In this document: piece after piece, positions 1 through 10,110 of the stretch | Numbering within the stretch: the first letter of the stretch is position 1 | Layout of the letters: every line of letters starts with the position of its first letter | Translations under genes and position numbers: made by a program | Notes under the pieces: generated by a model | Seen by the model: the letters and a program-made list of their open reading frames with translations, nothing else | Told to the model about the DNA's origin: nothing | Databases searched by the model: none | Assembly: GCF_000222485.1 (NCBI RefSeq) | Contig: NC_015914.1 | Span: forward strand, 2,046,001-2,110,000 | Origin: Cyclobacterium marinum DSM 745 | Lineage (GTDB): Bacteria > Bacteroidota > Bacteroidia > Cytophagales > Cyclobacteriaceae | DNA length: 64,000 nt | Reading direction: 5' to 3'

Positions 1-3000
1 ATTCAGATTCTGCGAACTTGGATTCTATGGTGGAATTGTTGGCATTGAGCGGCCGTAGCCTTCCTCACGTGATGATGATGCTTGTACCTGAGGCTTGGCA
101 GGACAATAAAACAATGGACAAAAAGAAGAAGGCTTTTTATAAATTCCACGCTTCTTTGGTAGAGCCATGGGATGGTCCTGCTGCCCTATTGTTTACTGAT
201 GGCAAATCATTGGGTGCAACATTGGACAGAAATGGCCTTCGTCCATTAAGGTACTTTGTTACTTCTGATGATCGTCTAATCCTTTCTTCGGAAGCAGGCG
301 CTTTGCCTATAAGAGAGTCCACCATCATCGAAAAAGGACGTATCAGTCCTGGTAGAATGCTCTTAGCGGATCTGGAAAAAGGAAAAGTTTCTTTTGACGA
401 AGAAGTTAAAAACGAAGTAGTCAATAGAAAACCATATGATGCTTGGATCAAAAAAGAGAGATTAAAATTACGAATGATCCCTGCGCCTACGGAAATTTCA
501 TTTCCATACAGCACAGAAAATATCAAGAAAAAACAAACCATTTTTGGTTACAGTCAAGAAGACTTAAAGGTAATCTTATCTCCTATGGGAGATACTGCTT
601 ACGAACCAATCGGTTCCATGGGTGCAGATACTCCTTTGGCCGTTCTATCTAAACAAAGTCAACATATCTCTAATTACTTTAAGCAACTGTTTGCCCAAGT
701 AAGTAACCCACCAATTGATCCGATAAGGGAACGTTTGGTTATGTCTTTGTTTACCAGAATTGGTGAGAGTTACAATATCTTGGACGAAAGTCCTAAACAT
801 ACACGTCAGATACACATTTCTCAACCGGTCTTGCTCAATGAAGACTTAGAGAAATTAAAAAATCTTGAGGATAAAGGCTATCATGCAGCTACTTTAAAAG
901 CTCATTTCGAAGCGGATGGCAAACCCGGACGTTTGCTAGAAGCATTAAATAAATTGTGCCAAGCTGCTGAAAAAGCTATTGGTGAGGGTAAAAATATCCT
1001 GATCATTTCCGATAGAGATTCTCAAAAAGATACTGCTCCAATTCCTTCTTTATTGGCAGTAGGAGCTGTTCACCATCACCTGGTGAACCAGAAATTGAGA
1101 ACCAAAGCAGGTTTGGTAATAGAAGCAGGGGATATTAGGGAAACGCATCACTTTGCCACAGCAATAGGCTATGGTGCAAGTGCTATCAACCCTTACCTGG
1201 CTTTAGAAACCCTTCTTTCGCTCAATGAAAATGGTATGTTGAGCAAGAAGATTCCACAAAAGAAATTATTTGAAAACTACAAAGCTGCCATAGGAAAAGG
1301 CCTGCTTAAGGTACTTTCTAAAATGGGTATCAGTACCCTTCAGTCTTACCAAAGTGCTCAAATTTTTGAAGCTGTAGGACTTGGTGCTGAGGTAATCGAC
1401 AGGTGCTTCAAAGGTACTGTTAGTAGAATTAGTGGTGTTTCTTTTGATGAATTGGCTGATGAAGTATTGGTAAGACATCATACTGCTTATAAAACCAAAA
1501 GCCCACTTTTGGAAGCAGGAGGAATTTACCAGTGGAAGAGAAGGGGAGAAAAGCACCTTTTCAATCCGGAGACCATCCACCTTTTGCAGAAATCTACAAA
1601 GCTGGGAGATTATAATTTGTACAAGAAATTTGCACAAAAAATTAACGACCAGACCAAGGATGCAATGACCCTCAGGGGCTTGTTGGAATTCAAAAAGAGG
1701 ATCTCTGTTCCACTAGACGAAGTGGAACCTGTAGAGTCTATCATGAAACGATTTGCAACGGGTGCAATGTCCTTCGGGTCTATTTCACACGAAGCCCACA
1801 GCACTCTAGCCATCGCCATGAACCGTATTGGTGCTAAAAGCAATAGTGGTGAAGGTGGTGAAGATGAAGTTAGATTTGAGAAAAAAGAAAATGGCGATTG
1901 GGAAAGATCTGCTATCAAGCAAGTAGCTTCCGGTAGATTTGGGGTAACAAGTAATTACCTTACCAACGCAGGTGAAATACAAATTAAAATGGCTCAGGGG
2001 GCCAAGCCTGGAGAAGGTGGACAGCTTCCTGGACATAAAGTGGATGATTGGATTGGAAGAGTAAGACATTCTACTCCCGGAGTAGGGTTGATTTCACCTC
2101 CACCTCATCACGATATTTATTCAATTGAGGATTTGGCCCAATTGATCTATGATCTTAAAAATGCCAATAGAAAAGCAAGAATAAACGTAAAACTAGTATC
2201 TCAGGCAGGTGTAGGTACTGTAGCTGCAGGGGTAGCCAAAGCACAATCTGATGTGATCCTTATCTCAGGAGCAGATGGTGGTACGGGAGCTTCTCCACTC
2301 AGCTCCATACGCCACGCAGGATTGCCATGGGAGCTTGGCTTATCAGAAGCTCACCAAACCTTGGTGATCAACAACCTTCGAAGCAGGGTAACCTTGCAGA
2401 CGGATGGCCAGTTGAGAACAGGAAGAGATTTGGCCATTGCTACTTTATTAGGAGCGGAAGAATGGGGTATTTCTACAGGAGCTTTGGTAGTGGAAGGATG
2501 TATCATGATGAGAAAATGTCACCTGAACACCTGCCCGGTTGGTATAGCCACTCAAAATGCTGAGCTAAGGAAGCTGTTTACAGGCGACCCTGATCATGTG
2601 GTTAACTTCTTTACCTTCTTGGCCCAAGACCTCAGAGAGATTATGGCCTCTTTAGGATTCAGGACAGTAAATGAAATGGTGGGTCAGAGCAATATCTTGA
2701 AAGAAGCCAATGGGCAAATGAACCATTGGAAATGGGATAAACTTGACCTAAGCCCTATCTTCCATAAAGTTGAAGTTCCTGACCATGTAGGAATTCACAA
2801 GCAAATAGATCAGGATTTCAGACTGAAAAAAGTACTTGACAGAAAACTTATAGAAGCAGCTACTCCGGCCTTGGAGCAAGCCAATAAAGTAAAAGGTACC
2901 TTTGATATTATCAATGTGGACCGATCTGTTGGTGCAATGCTTTCTAACGAAGTATCTAAGTTCTTTGGAAGCCCGGGATTGCCAGACAATACCATTCACT

Positions 3001-3629
3001 TTAAATTCAAAGGCTCTGCAGGACAAACTTTTGGGGCATTTTTAACCAAAGGGATTACTTTCGAGTTGGAAGGTGAGGCCAATGATTACTTTGGTAAGGG
3101 GCTTTCCGGTGGTAAACTGGTGGTGTATCCGAATAGGAATGCAGATTTCGTAGCTGAAGACAATATCATTATTGGTAATGTTGCCTTTTATGGCGCCACA
3201 TCCGGTCAATCTTTCATTAAAGGTAAAGCCGGGGAGCGTTTCTGCGTAAGAAACTCCGGAGTGGAAGCTGTTGTTGAAGGAATTGGAGACCATGGATGTG
3301 AATACATGACAGGAGGCTTGGTGATTATTTTAGGAGAAATAGGAAGAAACTTTGCCGCAGGTATGAGTGGTGGAATAGCCTATATTTTCAAAGAAAACCT
3401 TGGCAATATCAATAAAGAAATGGTAGACATAGATCCCCTAAATGAGGATGATTTTGCCACCATCAAAACTTCTTTACAAAGTCATATAGATTTCACATCC
3501 AGTAATACGGCCAATAGGTTACTTGAAGATTGGGAAGCCGGAAAAGAACGGTTTATAAAAGTAATTCCTAAGGATTACAAAGAAGTATTGAGAAAAAGAG
3601 CATTAGAAAATTCTAAAACATTAGTATAA
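1..3629 (+). CDS. gltB: glutamate synthase large subunit, 5' end cut by the window edge
   Basis: This subunit makes two glutamates from glutamine and 2-oxoglutarate together with the GltD small subunit. About 1,200 residues are visible, against roughly 1,500 for the family, and the frame is open to base 1, so most of the N-terminal glutaminase domain and the catalytic Cys lie outside. The first visible residues (SDSANLDSMVELL) are internal family sequence, so an apparent TTG start near base 18 is not a real start. The central FMN region (SNSGEGGEDE near residue 607 of the visible part), a 3Fe-4S Cys cluster (CIMMRKCHLNTCPVG near 830-840) and the C-terminal GXGXG beta-helix domain (GLSGGKLVV, GGLVIILG) are all present. 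The stop lies one base before the gltD start, so the two form an operon. Confidence 0.97.
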   Translation, partial: SDSANLDSMVELLALSGRSLPHVMMMLVPEAWQDNKTMDKKKKAFYKFHASLVEPWDGPAALLFTDGKSLGATLDRNGLRPLRYFVTSDDRLILSSEAGALPIRESTIIEKGRISPGRMLLADLEKGKVSFDEEVKNEVVNRKPYDAWIKKERLKLRMIPAPTEISFPYSTENIKKKQTIFGYSQEDLKVILSPMGDTAYEPIGSMGADTPLAVLSKQSQHISNYFKQLFAQVSNPPIDPIRERLVMSLFTRIGESYNILDESPKHTRQIHISQPVLLNEDLEKLKNLEDKGYHAATLKAHFEADGKPGRLLEALNKLCQAAEKAIGEGKNILIISDRDSQKDTAPIPSLLAVGAVHHHLVNQKLRTKAGLVIEAGDIRETHHFATAIGYGASAINPYLALETLLSLNENGMLSKKIPQKKLFENYKAAIGKGLLKVLSKMGISTLQSYQSAQIFEAVGLGAEVIDRCFKGTVSRISGVSFDELADEVLVRHHTAYKTKSPLLEAGGIYQWKRRGEKHLFNPETIHLLQKSTKLGDYNLYKKFAQKINDQTKDAMTLRGLLEFKKRISVPLDEVEPVESIMKRFATGAMSFGSISHEAHSTLAIAMNRIGAKSNSGEGGEDEVRFEKKENGDWERSAIKQVASGRFGVTSNYLTNAGEIQIKMAQGAKPGEGGQLPGHKVDDWIGRVRHSTPGVGLISPPPHHDIYSIEDLAQLIYDLKNANRKARINVKLVSQAGVGTVAAGVAKAQSDVILISGADGGTGASPLSSIRHAGLPWELGLSEAHQTLVINNLRSRVTLQTDGQLRTGRDLAIATLLGAEEWGISTGALVVEGCIMMRKCHLNTCPVGIATQNAELRKLFTGDPDHVVNFFTFLAQDLREIMASLGFRTVNEMVGQSNILKEANGQMNHWKWDKLDLSPIFHKVEVPDHVGIHKQIDQDFRLKKVLDRKLIEAATPALEQANKVKGTFDIINVDRSVGAMLSNEVSKFFGSPGLPDNTIHFKFKGSAGQTFGAFLTKGITFELEGEANDYFGKGLSGGKLVVYPNRNADFVAEDNIIIGNVAFYGATSGQSFIKGKAGERFCVRNSGVEAVVEGIGDHGCEYMTGGLVIILGEIGRNFAAGMSGGIAYIFKENLGNINKEMVDIDPLNEDDFATIKTSLQSHIDFTSSNTANRLLEDWEAGKERFIKVIPKDYKEVLRKRALENSKTLV

Positions 3630-3630
3630 G

Positions 3631-5103
3631 ATGGCGGATAAAGAAGGTTTCTTAAAATATAAAAGACAACTACCTGGATCCAGATCACCTGAAGAAAGGA
3701 AAAAGGATTACAAGGAAATATACAAGCCTTTGGAATCCAAAGTGCTTAACGAGCAGGCCGCAAGGTGTATGGATTGTGGCGTTCCTTTTTGTCACAATGG
3801 TTGTCCCCTAGGAAATGTCATCCCGGACTTTAATGATGCCGTTTACCATAAAGAGTGGGAACTGGCCTATCAAATACTCCGTGGAACAAATAACTTCCCG
3901 GAATTTACCGGAAGGATTTGCCCTGCACCTTGTGAGGCAAGTTGTGTATTGGGTATCAATAAAGACCCTGTTGCAATTGAATTGATCGAAAAGAGCATTG
4001 CAGAAAAAGCTTATGAGCTAAACCTTGTAAAGCCCAATATACCTGCAGAAAGAACCGGTAAAAAAGTAGCCGTAATAGGCTCCGGTCCATCAGGTCTTGC
4101 TGCTGCAGATCAAATAAACCAAGCAGGTCATGAGGTGACCGTCTTCGAAAAAGACAAAGAAGTAGGAGGCCTTTTAAGGTATGGTATTCCTGATTTCAAA
4201 TTGGAGAAATGGGTAATCGACCGAAGGGTGGATGTGATGAATGAAGAAGGAGTAATTTTCAGCAAAGACACTGAAGTAGGCTTTAATATCAAAGCTGAAG
4301 ATATTCTTCAAAATTTTGACGCAGTAGTCCTCTCTACGGGTGCTCAACACCCAAGAGACTTGAAAATCAATAATCGTGATGCCAAAGGGGTTCACTTTGC
4401 TATGGAGTTTCTTGGTAGACAAAACCAAGTGATTTCAGGGGAATTGGAAAGCAACCCAATCCACGCTAAAGGCAAGCATGTCATTGTAATTGGAGGTGGA
4501 GATACCGGAAGTGACTGTATTGGTACTTCCAATCGTCATGGAGCTGCTTCTATAACCCAACTCGAGTTATTGCCTAAACCTCCTCAAAGTAGAAACACCC
4601 TCAATCCTTGGCCTGAGTGGCCTATGACATTGAGAACATCCAGTTCTCATGAAGAAGGTGCCGAAAGGGTTTGGTCCGTGCTTACCAAAGAGTTTACGAA
4701 AGACGACAATGGAAATGTTACAGGCCTTACTGTAGTAGACATTGAGTGGAAAGAGGAAAATGGCAGAATGCAATTTTTCGAAATCGAAGGAACAGAAAGA
4801 ACACTTCCTTGTGACTTGGCGTTTTTAGCAATCGGTTACTTGGGACCAAAAGCAGGACTCTTGGAAGCTTTTGGTATAGATTTTCTGGAAAATGGACTGC
4901 CTAAGTCTAAAAATTACCAAAGCTCTGTACCTAAAGTATTTCTAGCAGGAGATATGAGAAGAGGTCAATCTTTGGTTGTATGGGCTATCGCTGAAGGCCG
5001 CGAATGTGCGGTAGAAGTTGATAAGTTCTTACAAGGAGAATCAACACTCGCAAGAAGAGATCAATCATTCTATTCGTATGAAGAAGAAGTGACACAGAGC
5101 TAA
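3631..5103 (+). CDS. gltD: glutamate synthase small subunit
   Basis: The small subunit takes electrons from NAD(P)H through FAD and 4Fe-4S clusters and passes them to GltB. At 490 residues it has normal length. The N-terminal cluster cysteines are visible at C46, C49, C54 and C58, with more at C97, C101 and C105. An FAD-binding GSGPSG motif lies near residue 150 and an NADPH-binding GGGDTG motif near 288. The start is one base after the gltB stop, and a clear terminator follows 28 bases after the stop, so the operon is gltBD only. Confidence 0.97.
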   Translation: MADKEGFLKYKRQLPGSRSPEERKKDYKEIYKPLESKVLNEQAARCMDCGVPFCHNGCPLGNVIPDFNDAVYHKEWELAYQILRGTNNFPEFTGRICPAPCEASCVLGINKDPVAIELIEKSIAEKAYELNLVKPNIPAERTGKKVAVIGSGPSGLAAADQINQAGHEVTVFEKDKEVGGLLRYGIPDFKLEKWVIDRRVDVMNEEGVIFSKDTEVGFNIKAEDILQNFDAVVLSTGAQHPRDLKINNRDAKGVHFAMEFLGRQNQVISGELESNPIHAKGKHVIVIGGGDTGSDCIGTSNRHGAASITQLELLPKPPQSRNTLNPWPEWPMTLRTSSSHEEGAERVWSVLTKEFTKDDNGNVTGLTVVDIEWKEENGRMQFFEIEGTERTLPCDLAFLAIGYLGPKAGLLEAFGIDFLENGLPKSKNYQSSVPKVFLAGDMRRGQSLVVWAIAEGRECAVEVDKFLQGESTLARRDQSFYSYEEEVTQS

Positions 5104-5130
5104 TGCTTGTTCAGTCACATTTAAAATACC

Positions 5131-5163
5131 AAAGGCAATCCAAATTGGATTGCCTTTTTTTAT
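5131..5163 (+). terminator. Rho-independent terminator after gltD
   Basis: A perfect 13-base inverted repeat (AAAGGCAATCCAA and its complement around a single A; the effective loop is AAATT) is followed by a run of Ts. It lies 28 bases past the gltD stop and ends the gltBD transcript. Confidence 0.9.
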
Positions 5164-5315
5164 TTATCATTTACTTTTTGGTTAAATCTGAGATTTGCAA
5201 TAACTAAACTAGGGTTAAATATACAGATGGACCATACACCGCCGTCCATATATTGCTAGCTTCCAGTATTTAACTTATAACAACAGGTTAATTTTTAAGC
5301 CTAAGGCAAGAAAAT

Positions 5316-5480
5316 TTACAACGCTCTCTTATCCATTCTTTTTACGATTTCTCTTAGTAGCTCATTTTGCTCAGTCTTAAGAACTATAAACTTATTGACC
5401 CAGCTATAGATCATAAAGCAAACCAAACCAAGAATCAGTAGGTAAAATCCAAAATAAAGAATAGGAAACATTAAAGACAT
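5316..5480 (-). CDS. 54-residue single-pass membrane protein, unknown function
   Basis: This short reading frame is below a 60-residue cut-off. It starts MSLMFPILYFGFYLL. Residues 4-27 are one hydrophobic helix, and the C-terminal half is charged and helical (TEQNELLREIVKRMDKR), suggesting a short cytoplasmic coiled coil. This hydrophobic-then-amphipathic layout is unlike random AT-rich sequence, which supports a real gene. No family is recognised. It stands alone in the gap between gltD and the hydrolase-OsmC gene. No Shine-Dalgarno site is visible, which is normal for this phylum. Confidence 0.6.
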   Translation of the reverse strand: MSLMFPILYFGFYLLILGLVCFMIYSWVNKFIVLKTEQNELLREIVKRMDKRAL

Positions 5481-5817
5481 GGCTATAGATAAGTTTTAGT
5501 GAAAAATAGATTACAGGTTGTTAGTATATGCTACCATTTATATGCTAATATAATAAATAAAACTATTTAAACTGTTTTTAGTTGATAAATTTAATACCAA
5601 GCCCCTAAAAAAATTGTTTGAATTCAATTTTATACATCCGCTTTTTCTCCAAAGGAAATTCTGCCTAGTGAAAAGGAATTTTAACCTATTATATTAACTA
5701 TTACTAGCAGTAGGTTTGTATAGTTGAATGACTAGCTTGCTTCAATGGCTATGACCCAATATGGCATATCTCATTCATCACAAATTTCTATTTAGAAGAT
5801 TATAACCTAACCATAAA
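5481..5817. other. AT-rich intergenic stretch
   Basis: No gene is visible here. It holds the upstream region of the minus-strand mini protein and of the plus-strand hydrolase-OsmC gene. A TAGGTTTG at 5711-5718 fits the Bacteroidota -7 box TANNTTTG, about 100 bases before the ATG at 5818, but no convincing TTTG lies 19-21 bases upstream of it. Confidence 0.4.
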
Positions 5818-7038
5818 ATGAATACAGATAGAATTAAAATAATAAACAAAGAAGGATTTGAATTGTCAACATCTATAGATTTTCCTAACCACCAAAAACC
5901 CAAACAGTTTGTTCTGTTCGCCCATTGCTTTACTTGTACAAGTCAGCTAAATGCAGTGAGGAATATAGGGCAGGCGTTGAATAATAAAGGTATTGCTGTA
6001 GTTAGATTTGATTTTACAGGCCTAGGAAAAAGCGGGGGGAACTTTGCCAATAGTCATTTTGAGGCCAATGTGGATGACTTAGTGGTTGTAAACGACTATA
6101 TCACTATGCATTATCAAGCCCCTGCTCTCTTAATTGGCCATTCCCTAGGAGGGGCAGCAGCAATAGTGGCAGCGTCTAAACTGGAAAACATAAAAGCTGT
6201 GGTGACCATTGGAACACCTGCTGACATACAGCATGTCACAAAACACTTTGCCGGACAAACAAAAAAGCTGGCTACCGATGAAGAAGCTAGGGTTGTTATT
6301 GGTGGACGCAAATTTACCATTAGTGGAGAATTCATTAAGGGGTTCAATCAACATGACTTACCTGCTACCATCGAAAATCTAAGAAAACCGATACTAATCA
6401 TGCATTCACCTGTAGATGAAATTGTATCGATCAGCAATGCGCATGAAATTTATCAAAAAGCGAAACATCCGAAAAGTTTTGTTTCCCTAGATAATGCCAA
6501 CCATCTCCTTACAAAAAATGAAGACAGTGCTTATGCGGGTGAGCTGATTGGTTCTTGGGCTTCTAGGTACATAGATCTAAAGCCATTTGAAACCCCTAAC
6601 CCAAATAAACATCAATTGGTGGCTCATTTAAATTTAAAAGAGGACAATTTTACTACCTATATTAACACTAAAAATCACGGCATAATTGCAGATGAGCCCA
6701 AAAGTGTTGGGGGATATGATTTTGGTATGTCTCCTTTTGAATTGGTATCAGCAGGCTTGGCAGCTTGCACAGGAATGACCCTAAAATTATATGCAGAGCG
6801 TAAAAAATGGGACCTCAGGGAGGTCTACACTTATGTAAATCATAGTAAAGAAATGATCGATGGGGAAAGTAAAGATGTCTTTGCAAAATCCATCGAGTTA
6901 GTTGGTTCTTTGGATCCAAAACAAAAAGAAAGGTTAAGAATTATTGCTGCAAAGTGTCCTGTACACAAAACTTTACAACAATCTTCTACCATAAAAACCG
7001 AAATAAGTGGAGAGTCCGTAAATAACCATTTAAAATAG
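5818..7038 (+). CDS. fused alpha/beta hydrolase and OsmC-family peroxidase
   Basis: This is a two-domain protein of 406 residues. Residues 1-255 form an alpha/beta hydrolase with the nucleophile elbow GHSLGG (Ser109) and a downstream Asp (HSPVDE) and His (NANH) that complete a plausible triad. Residues 265-400 form an OsmC/Ohr-type domain with its two redox cysteines at C317 (LAACTGM) and C380 (AAKCPVH). OsmC proteins reduce organic hydroperoxides, and the fused hydrolase may release or accept acyl substrates; the substrate is unknown. The fusion is a known family architecture. The next gene is msrA, also an oxidative-repair enzyme, which supports a stress role. Confidence 0.9.
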   Translation: MNTDRIKIINKEGFELSTSIDFPNHQKPKQFVLFAHCFTCTSQLNAVRNIGQALNNKGIAVVRFDFTGLGKSGGNFANSHFEANVDDLVVVNDYITMHYQAPALLIGHSLGGAAAIVAASKLENIKAVVTIGTPADIQHVTKHFAGQTKKLATDEEARVVIGGRKFTISGEFIKGFNQHDLPATIENLRKPILIMHSPVDEIVSISNAHEIYQKAKHPKSFVSLDNANHLLTKNEDSAYAGELIGSWASRYIDLKPFETPNPNKHQLVAHLNLKEDNFTTYINTKNHGIIADEPKSVGGYDFGMSPFELVSAGLAACTGMTLKLYAERKKWDLREVYTYVNHSKEMIDGESKDVFAKSIELVGSLDPKQKERLRIIAAKCPVHKTLQQSSTIKTEISGESVNNHLK

Positions 7039-7161
7039 TAATATTAAAAATATCGCACAAAAATTGCCCAAATTACGTTCACCATTTATAGGGCAATAAG
7101 GGTATTAACCCTTTGGTTCAATTAAGAAAAATATCACAATAAAAATAAAAAAAGGAGCAAA

Positions 7162-7656
7162 ATGGGAAAACTAAAAAAGGCCTATTTGGCCGGAGGTTGT
7201 TTTTGGGGCATGGAAGACCTTTTCCGCACCCAAAAAGGCATTAAGGATACAGAAGTTGGCTATCTTGGTGGGGAAAATGAAAACCCTACCTATAGGAATC
7301 ACCCAGGACATGCCGAAGGTTTAGAGATCACTTATGATCCTGAAGAAACTTCTTTCACAGCATTGTTGGATTATTTCTTTAGGATCCACAATCCTACAAC
7401 CCTAGACCGGCAAGGAAATGATATGGGGTCAAGTTATCGATCAGCCATTTTTTTCCAAAACGAGATCGAGAAAAAAGAAGCGGAAGAAATGATTAACATT
7501 GTCAACGCTTCTAACAAATGGGACACCAAGGTTGTGACACGCCTAGAATCATTTGAAAAATTCTGGCCTGCAGAGCCCGAGCACCAAGATTACCTGGTGA
7601 GGTATCCCAATGGCTATACTTGTCATTTTGAAAGGTTTGATGAAAGCTACCTGTAA
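7162..7656 (+). CDS. msrA: peptide-methionine (S)-S-oxide reductase MsrA
   Basis: This enzyme repairs methionine-S-sulfoxide in proteins using thioredoxin. The active-site motif GCFWG lies at residues 12-16 with catalytic Cys13. The family strings [18 protein letters not shown] and [16 protein letters not shown] are all present. At 164 residues it is the usual single-domain form. No recycling Cys is visible near the C-terminus, although family members vary in this. It sits 123 bases after the hydrolase-OsmC gene and is followed by a terminator. Confidence 0.96.
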   Translation: MGKLKKAYLAGGCFWGMEDLFRTQKGIKDTEVGYLGGENENPTYRNHPGHAEGLEITYDPEETSFTALLDYFFRIHNPTTLDRQGNDMGSSYRSAIFFQNEIEKKEAEEMINIVNASNKWDTKVVTRLESFEKFWPAEPEHQDYLVRYPNGYTCHFERFDESYL

Positions 7657-7766
7657 TAATCATTTAACCCGAATATGCAATAGACAATCCGAAAAGCAAA
7701 GACAGACTTCACCCCCTGATTATTATCTGGGCGGAGAAATCCTAATACACAATCCGGGTTTAAGAG

Positions 7767-7793
7767 AAACATGCCAAATGGCATGTTTTTTTA
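7767..7793 (+). terminator. Rho-independent terminator after msrA
   Basis: A 9-base perfect stem (AAACATGCC) closes a 4-base loop and is followed by a T run. It lies about 110 bases beyond the msrA stop and is the only hairpin with a T tract between msrA and the convergent kinase gene. Confidence 0.75.
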
Positions 7794-7929
7794 TATAAAG
7801 GTGGGCACAGATGATCATATTTAAAGAATGCAAAGATTAGGACCAATAATGCCAATCTGAAAAATTAATCAATGATAGAACATTGCCTCAAAACAAAACC
7901 GAATTAGGTGGTACATTTACTTATTTATC

Positions 7930-9402
7930 CTAATCTTGTTCAGTTGATTTGGGTATGGTGAAATAAAAATCACTCCCTTTCTCAATTTCAGATTTTACCC
8001 ATATTTTTCCACCATGTAATTCCACAATTTTCATGCAATGGGCAAGCCCAATTCCTGTTCCCTTATAATCATTCATGGGGTTTAGCCGCTGAAATATTAT
8101 GAAAATTTTCTCTTGGTATTCTTCAGAAATACCTATACCGTTATCTGATACACAAAACATCCAATAGTCTTTTTGTTCCTCTGCAAATACTTTAATTTCA
8201 GGAGTTACATCAGGTAGGCGAAATTTGATTGCATTAGAAAGAAGGTTTTGAAATAAAAGCCTAAATTCAATCGCATAGCCTTGAATAATGGGCAAGGGTT
8301 CTATTTGGATACAGGTACCCGTTTCTTCAATCAAAGAGCTTAAATCTCTTTGTATCTCATCCAATACTGCGTTACAATCAATTGTTTTTCGTTCCATATT
8401 GGCTCCAATCCGGGAATACTCCAACAATCCTTTTATTAGCTGACTCATCCTACTAGTGGCATCCATAATAAAGGACATGCACTTTTTCCCGGACTCCCCA
8501 AGCTCTTGGCTATGGTTTCTTTCCAGCAAACCTGTGAAATTCATCACCGTACGCAATGGCTCCTGCAGGTCATGGGAAGCAATATATGCGAATTGCTCCA
8601 ACTCCTTGTTTTTATTTTGCAATTGCTGATTAAAGATCTCCAGAGATCTCTCCACTTTTTTCCTTGCTGTAATGTCTCGTATGGCGGCGCTAACTAGTAC
8701 ACCTTCTTCTGTTTCCAAAGGGCTTAAGGATATTTCCAAGGGAAATTCTTCACCATTCTTTCTCAATCCTAATAGCTCTAAACCGGCACCCATCGGGCGC
8801 ATCTTTGGCTGTGAAAAAAAACTGTTCCTATGTCCCGGGTGTGCTTTATGGAATCTTTGGGGAAGCAATACTTCTACTTTTTTTCCCACTAACTCTTTAC
8901 GCTTGTATCCGAAAATATTTTCTGTTTGCTCATTAATCAAATGAATTTCACCCTCTTTACCAACAATAACCATGGCATCGGGGGCACTTTCCAATAAACC
9001 CTTGAATTTGTTTTCAGCTTTTTTTCGATCAGTAATGTCTCTAATGGCAGCAGAAATAAAGACATCTGTTCCTGTATTTAATGGGCTTAATGAAATTTCT
9101 ATCGGAAAATTCTTCCCGGATTTGTCTTTACCATACAGCTCCATCCCTTTTCCCATATTCCTGACTTTTGGCATGGATGTATATTTTCGCCGATGCTCAC
9201 TGTGGTGTTTAACAAATTCATCAGGGATTAGTAGTTCCACTTCCTTACCTAATAGTTCCTCCTTCTTGTATCCAAAAAGCCTTTCAGTTTGGGCATTTAT
9301 TAACACTATTTGCCCCGACATATTGACAACCACCATTGCATCAGGCGCAGTTTCAATTAAAGCCTGTGCCTTACTGGTAGCTTTTTCATATTGACTTATC
9401 AC
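7930..9402 (-). CDS. PAS-PAS sensor histidine kinase, C-terminal part of a frameshifted gene
   Basis: Two near-identical PAS domains (about residues 10-130 and 135-255; both contain SAPDAM or TAPDAM, FGYK and SAAIRDIT) precede a HisKA domain with the phospho-acceptor motif SHDLQEPLR and a HATPase domain ([33 protein letters not shown]). There is no membrane segment, so it is a soluble sensor. The in-frame GTG at 9402 is not a credible start: the same frame runs upstream with PAS-type sequence ([21 protein letters not shown] cut short here) and joins, after a one-base shift near 9519, the separate frame 9519-9791. No response regulator is adjacent. Confidence 0.85.
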   Translation of the reverse strand: MISQYEKATSKAQALIETAPDAMVVVNMSGQIVLINAQTERLFGYKKEELLGKEVELLIPDEFVKHHSEHRRKYTSMPKVRNMGKGMELYGKDKSGKNFPIEISLSPLNTGTDVFISAAIRDITDRKKAENKFKGLLESAPDAMVIVGKEGEIHLINEQTENIFGYKRKELVGKKVEVLLPQRFHKAHPGHRNSFFSQPKMRPMGAGLELLGLRKNGEEFPLEISLSPLETEEGVLVSAAIRDITARKKVERSLEIFNQQLQNKNKELEQFAYIASHDLQEPLRTVMNFTGLLERNHSQELGESGKKCMSFIMDATSRMSQLIKGLLEYSRIGANMERKTIDCNAVLDEIQRDLSSLIEETGTCIQIEPLPIIQGYAIEFRLLFQNLLSNAIKFRLPDVTPEIKVFAEEQKDYWMFCVSDNGIGISEEYQEKIFIIFQRLNPMNDYKGTGIGLAHCMKIVELHGGKIWVKSEIEKGSDFYFTIPKSTEQD

Positions 9403-9518
9403 CCGAATAATGCTTGAAATACCTACGATCTTTCCTTCCTCATTATTAATCGGTGAATATTGTACAGAAACCGCCCGACTTAGACCATCTTTATTACAAC
9501 AATCCGTACGTAAAGGGC

Positions 9519-9791
9519 TTACCGATTCATTGAAAACAAAGCTTCTAATAAATTATCAAATTCAGATGGATGAAGGTTATCAAAAAGTTTGGTGTATTTT
9601 TTTCCAATTAACTCTCCCTCCATGTACCCAAACAACTCACATGCTGCCCTGTTACAATAATTAATCTCCCACGATAAACTTAATCCAAAAATAGCATCAT
9701 TCGAACTGTTGAGAATATATTTATCCATAAGAGGGCACATTGTTGAAATCCTTAAAGAGATCGGCTGTTTTATATCAAAACTAAATATCAC
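9519..9791 (-). pseudogene. N-terminal PAS fragment of the frameshifted histidine kinase
   Basis: This 90-residue frame contains the first half of a PAS domain (ILNSSNDAIFGLSLSWEINYCN, then ACELFGYMEGELIGKKY, paraphrased in two pieces). It ends at a TAA at 9519-9521, exactly where the second half of the PAS domain continues in another frame ([12 protein letters not shown] and onward). The likely start is one of the Met codons before DKYILNSS rather than the most upstream one. The intact protein would have three PAS domains and roughly 620 residues. The break could be a real mutation or a sequencing error. Confidence 0.75.
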
Positions 9792-10110
9792 ACTTGAAAT
9801 TAACCTTTATGGCCAATCCCATCAGGCATTAGCACCCATTACAGATGAAAGTTTCAAATAAAATTGAAGTGACTTTACCTATAAAGCATCATGTAGATTC
9901 ATTTATATAATCCCATAAAATTTCTTTACTGAATCAAAGTGACTATAGGAGTCAATTCCTGAAATTCAAATTATATAGTATCATTTAATTAACCTATTGC
10001 TAATATATTGTTTATGATAGAAATAAAAAAGGACTTAATATAATAGGAGGTAATAAATAAAATCATGAAAATTGATAGGCCGAAATACATAACCCAAACA
10101 TAATGACCAA
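9792..10110. other. intergenic stretch, no feature seen
   Basis: This AT-rich gap lies between the kinase gene and the MscS-type gene, both on the minus strand. I see no credible reading frame, stem with a T run, or RNA gene. It should hold the kinase promoter, but no TTTG/TANNTTTG pair with proper spacing is evident. Confidence 0.5.

Noticed and set aside
7610..7798. Plus-strand reading frame overlapping the msrA end
   Set aside because: It is a shadow of the msrA 3' end and runs through the msrA terminator; no protein-like pattern is visible.
9410..9664. Plus-strand reading frame across the kinase frameshift
   Set aside because: It is antisense to the PAS region, and its sequence has no domain pattern; it only covers the gap left by the frameshift.
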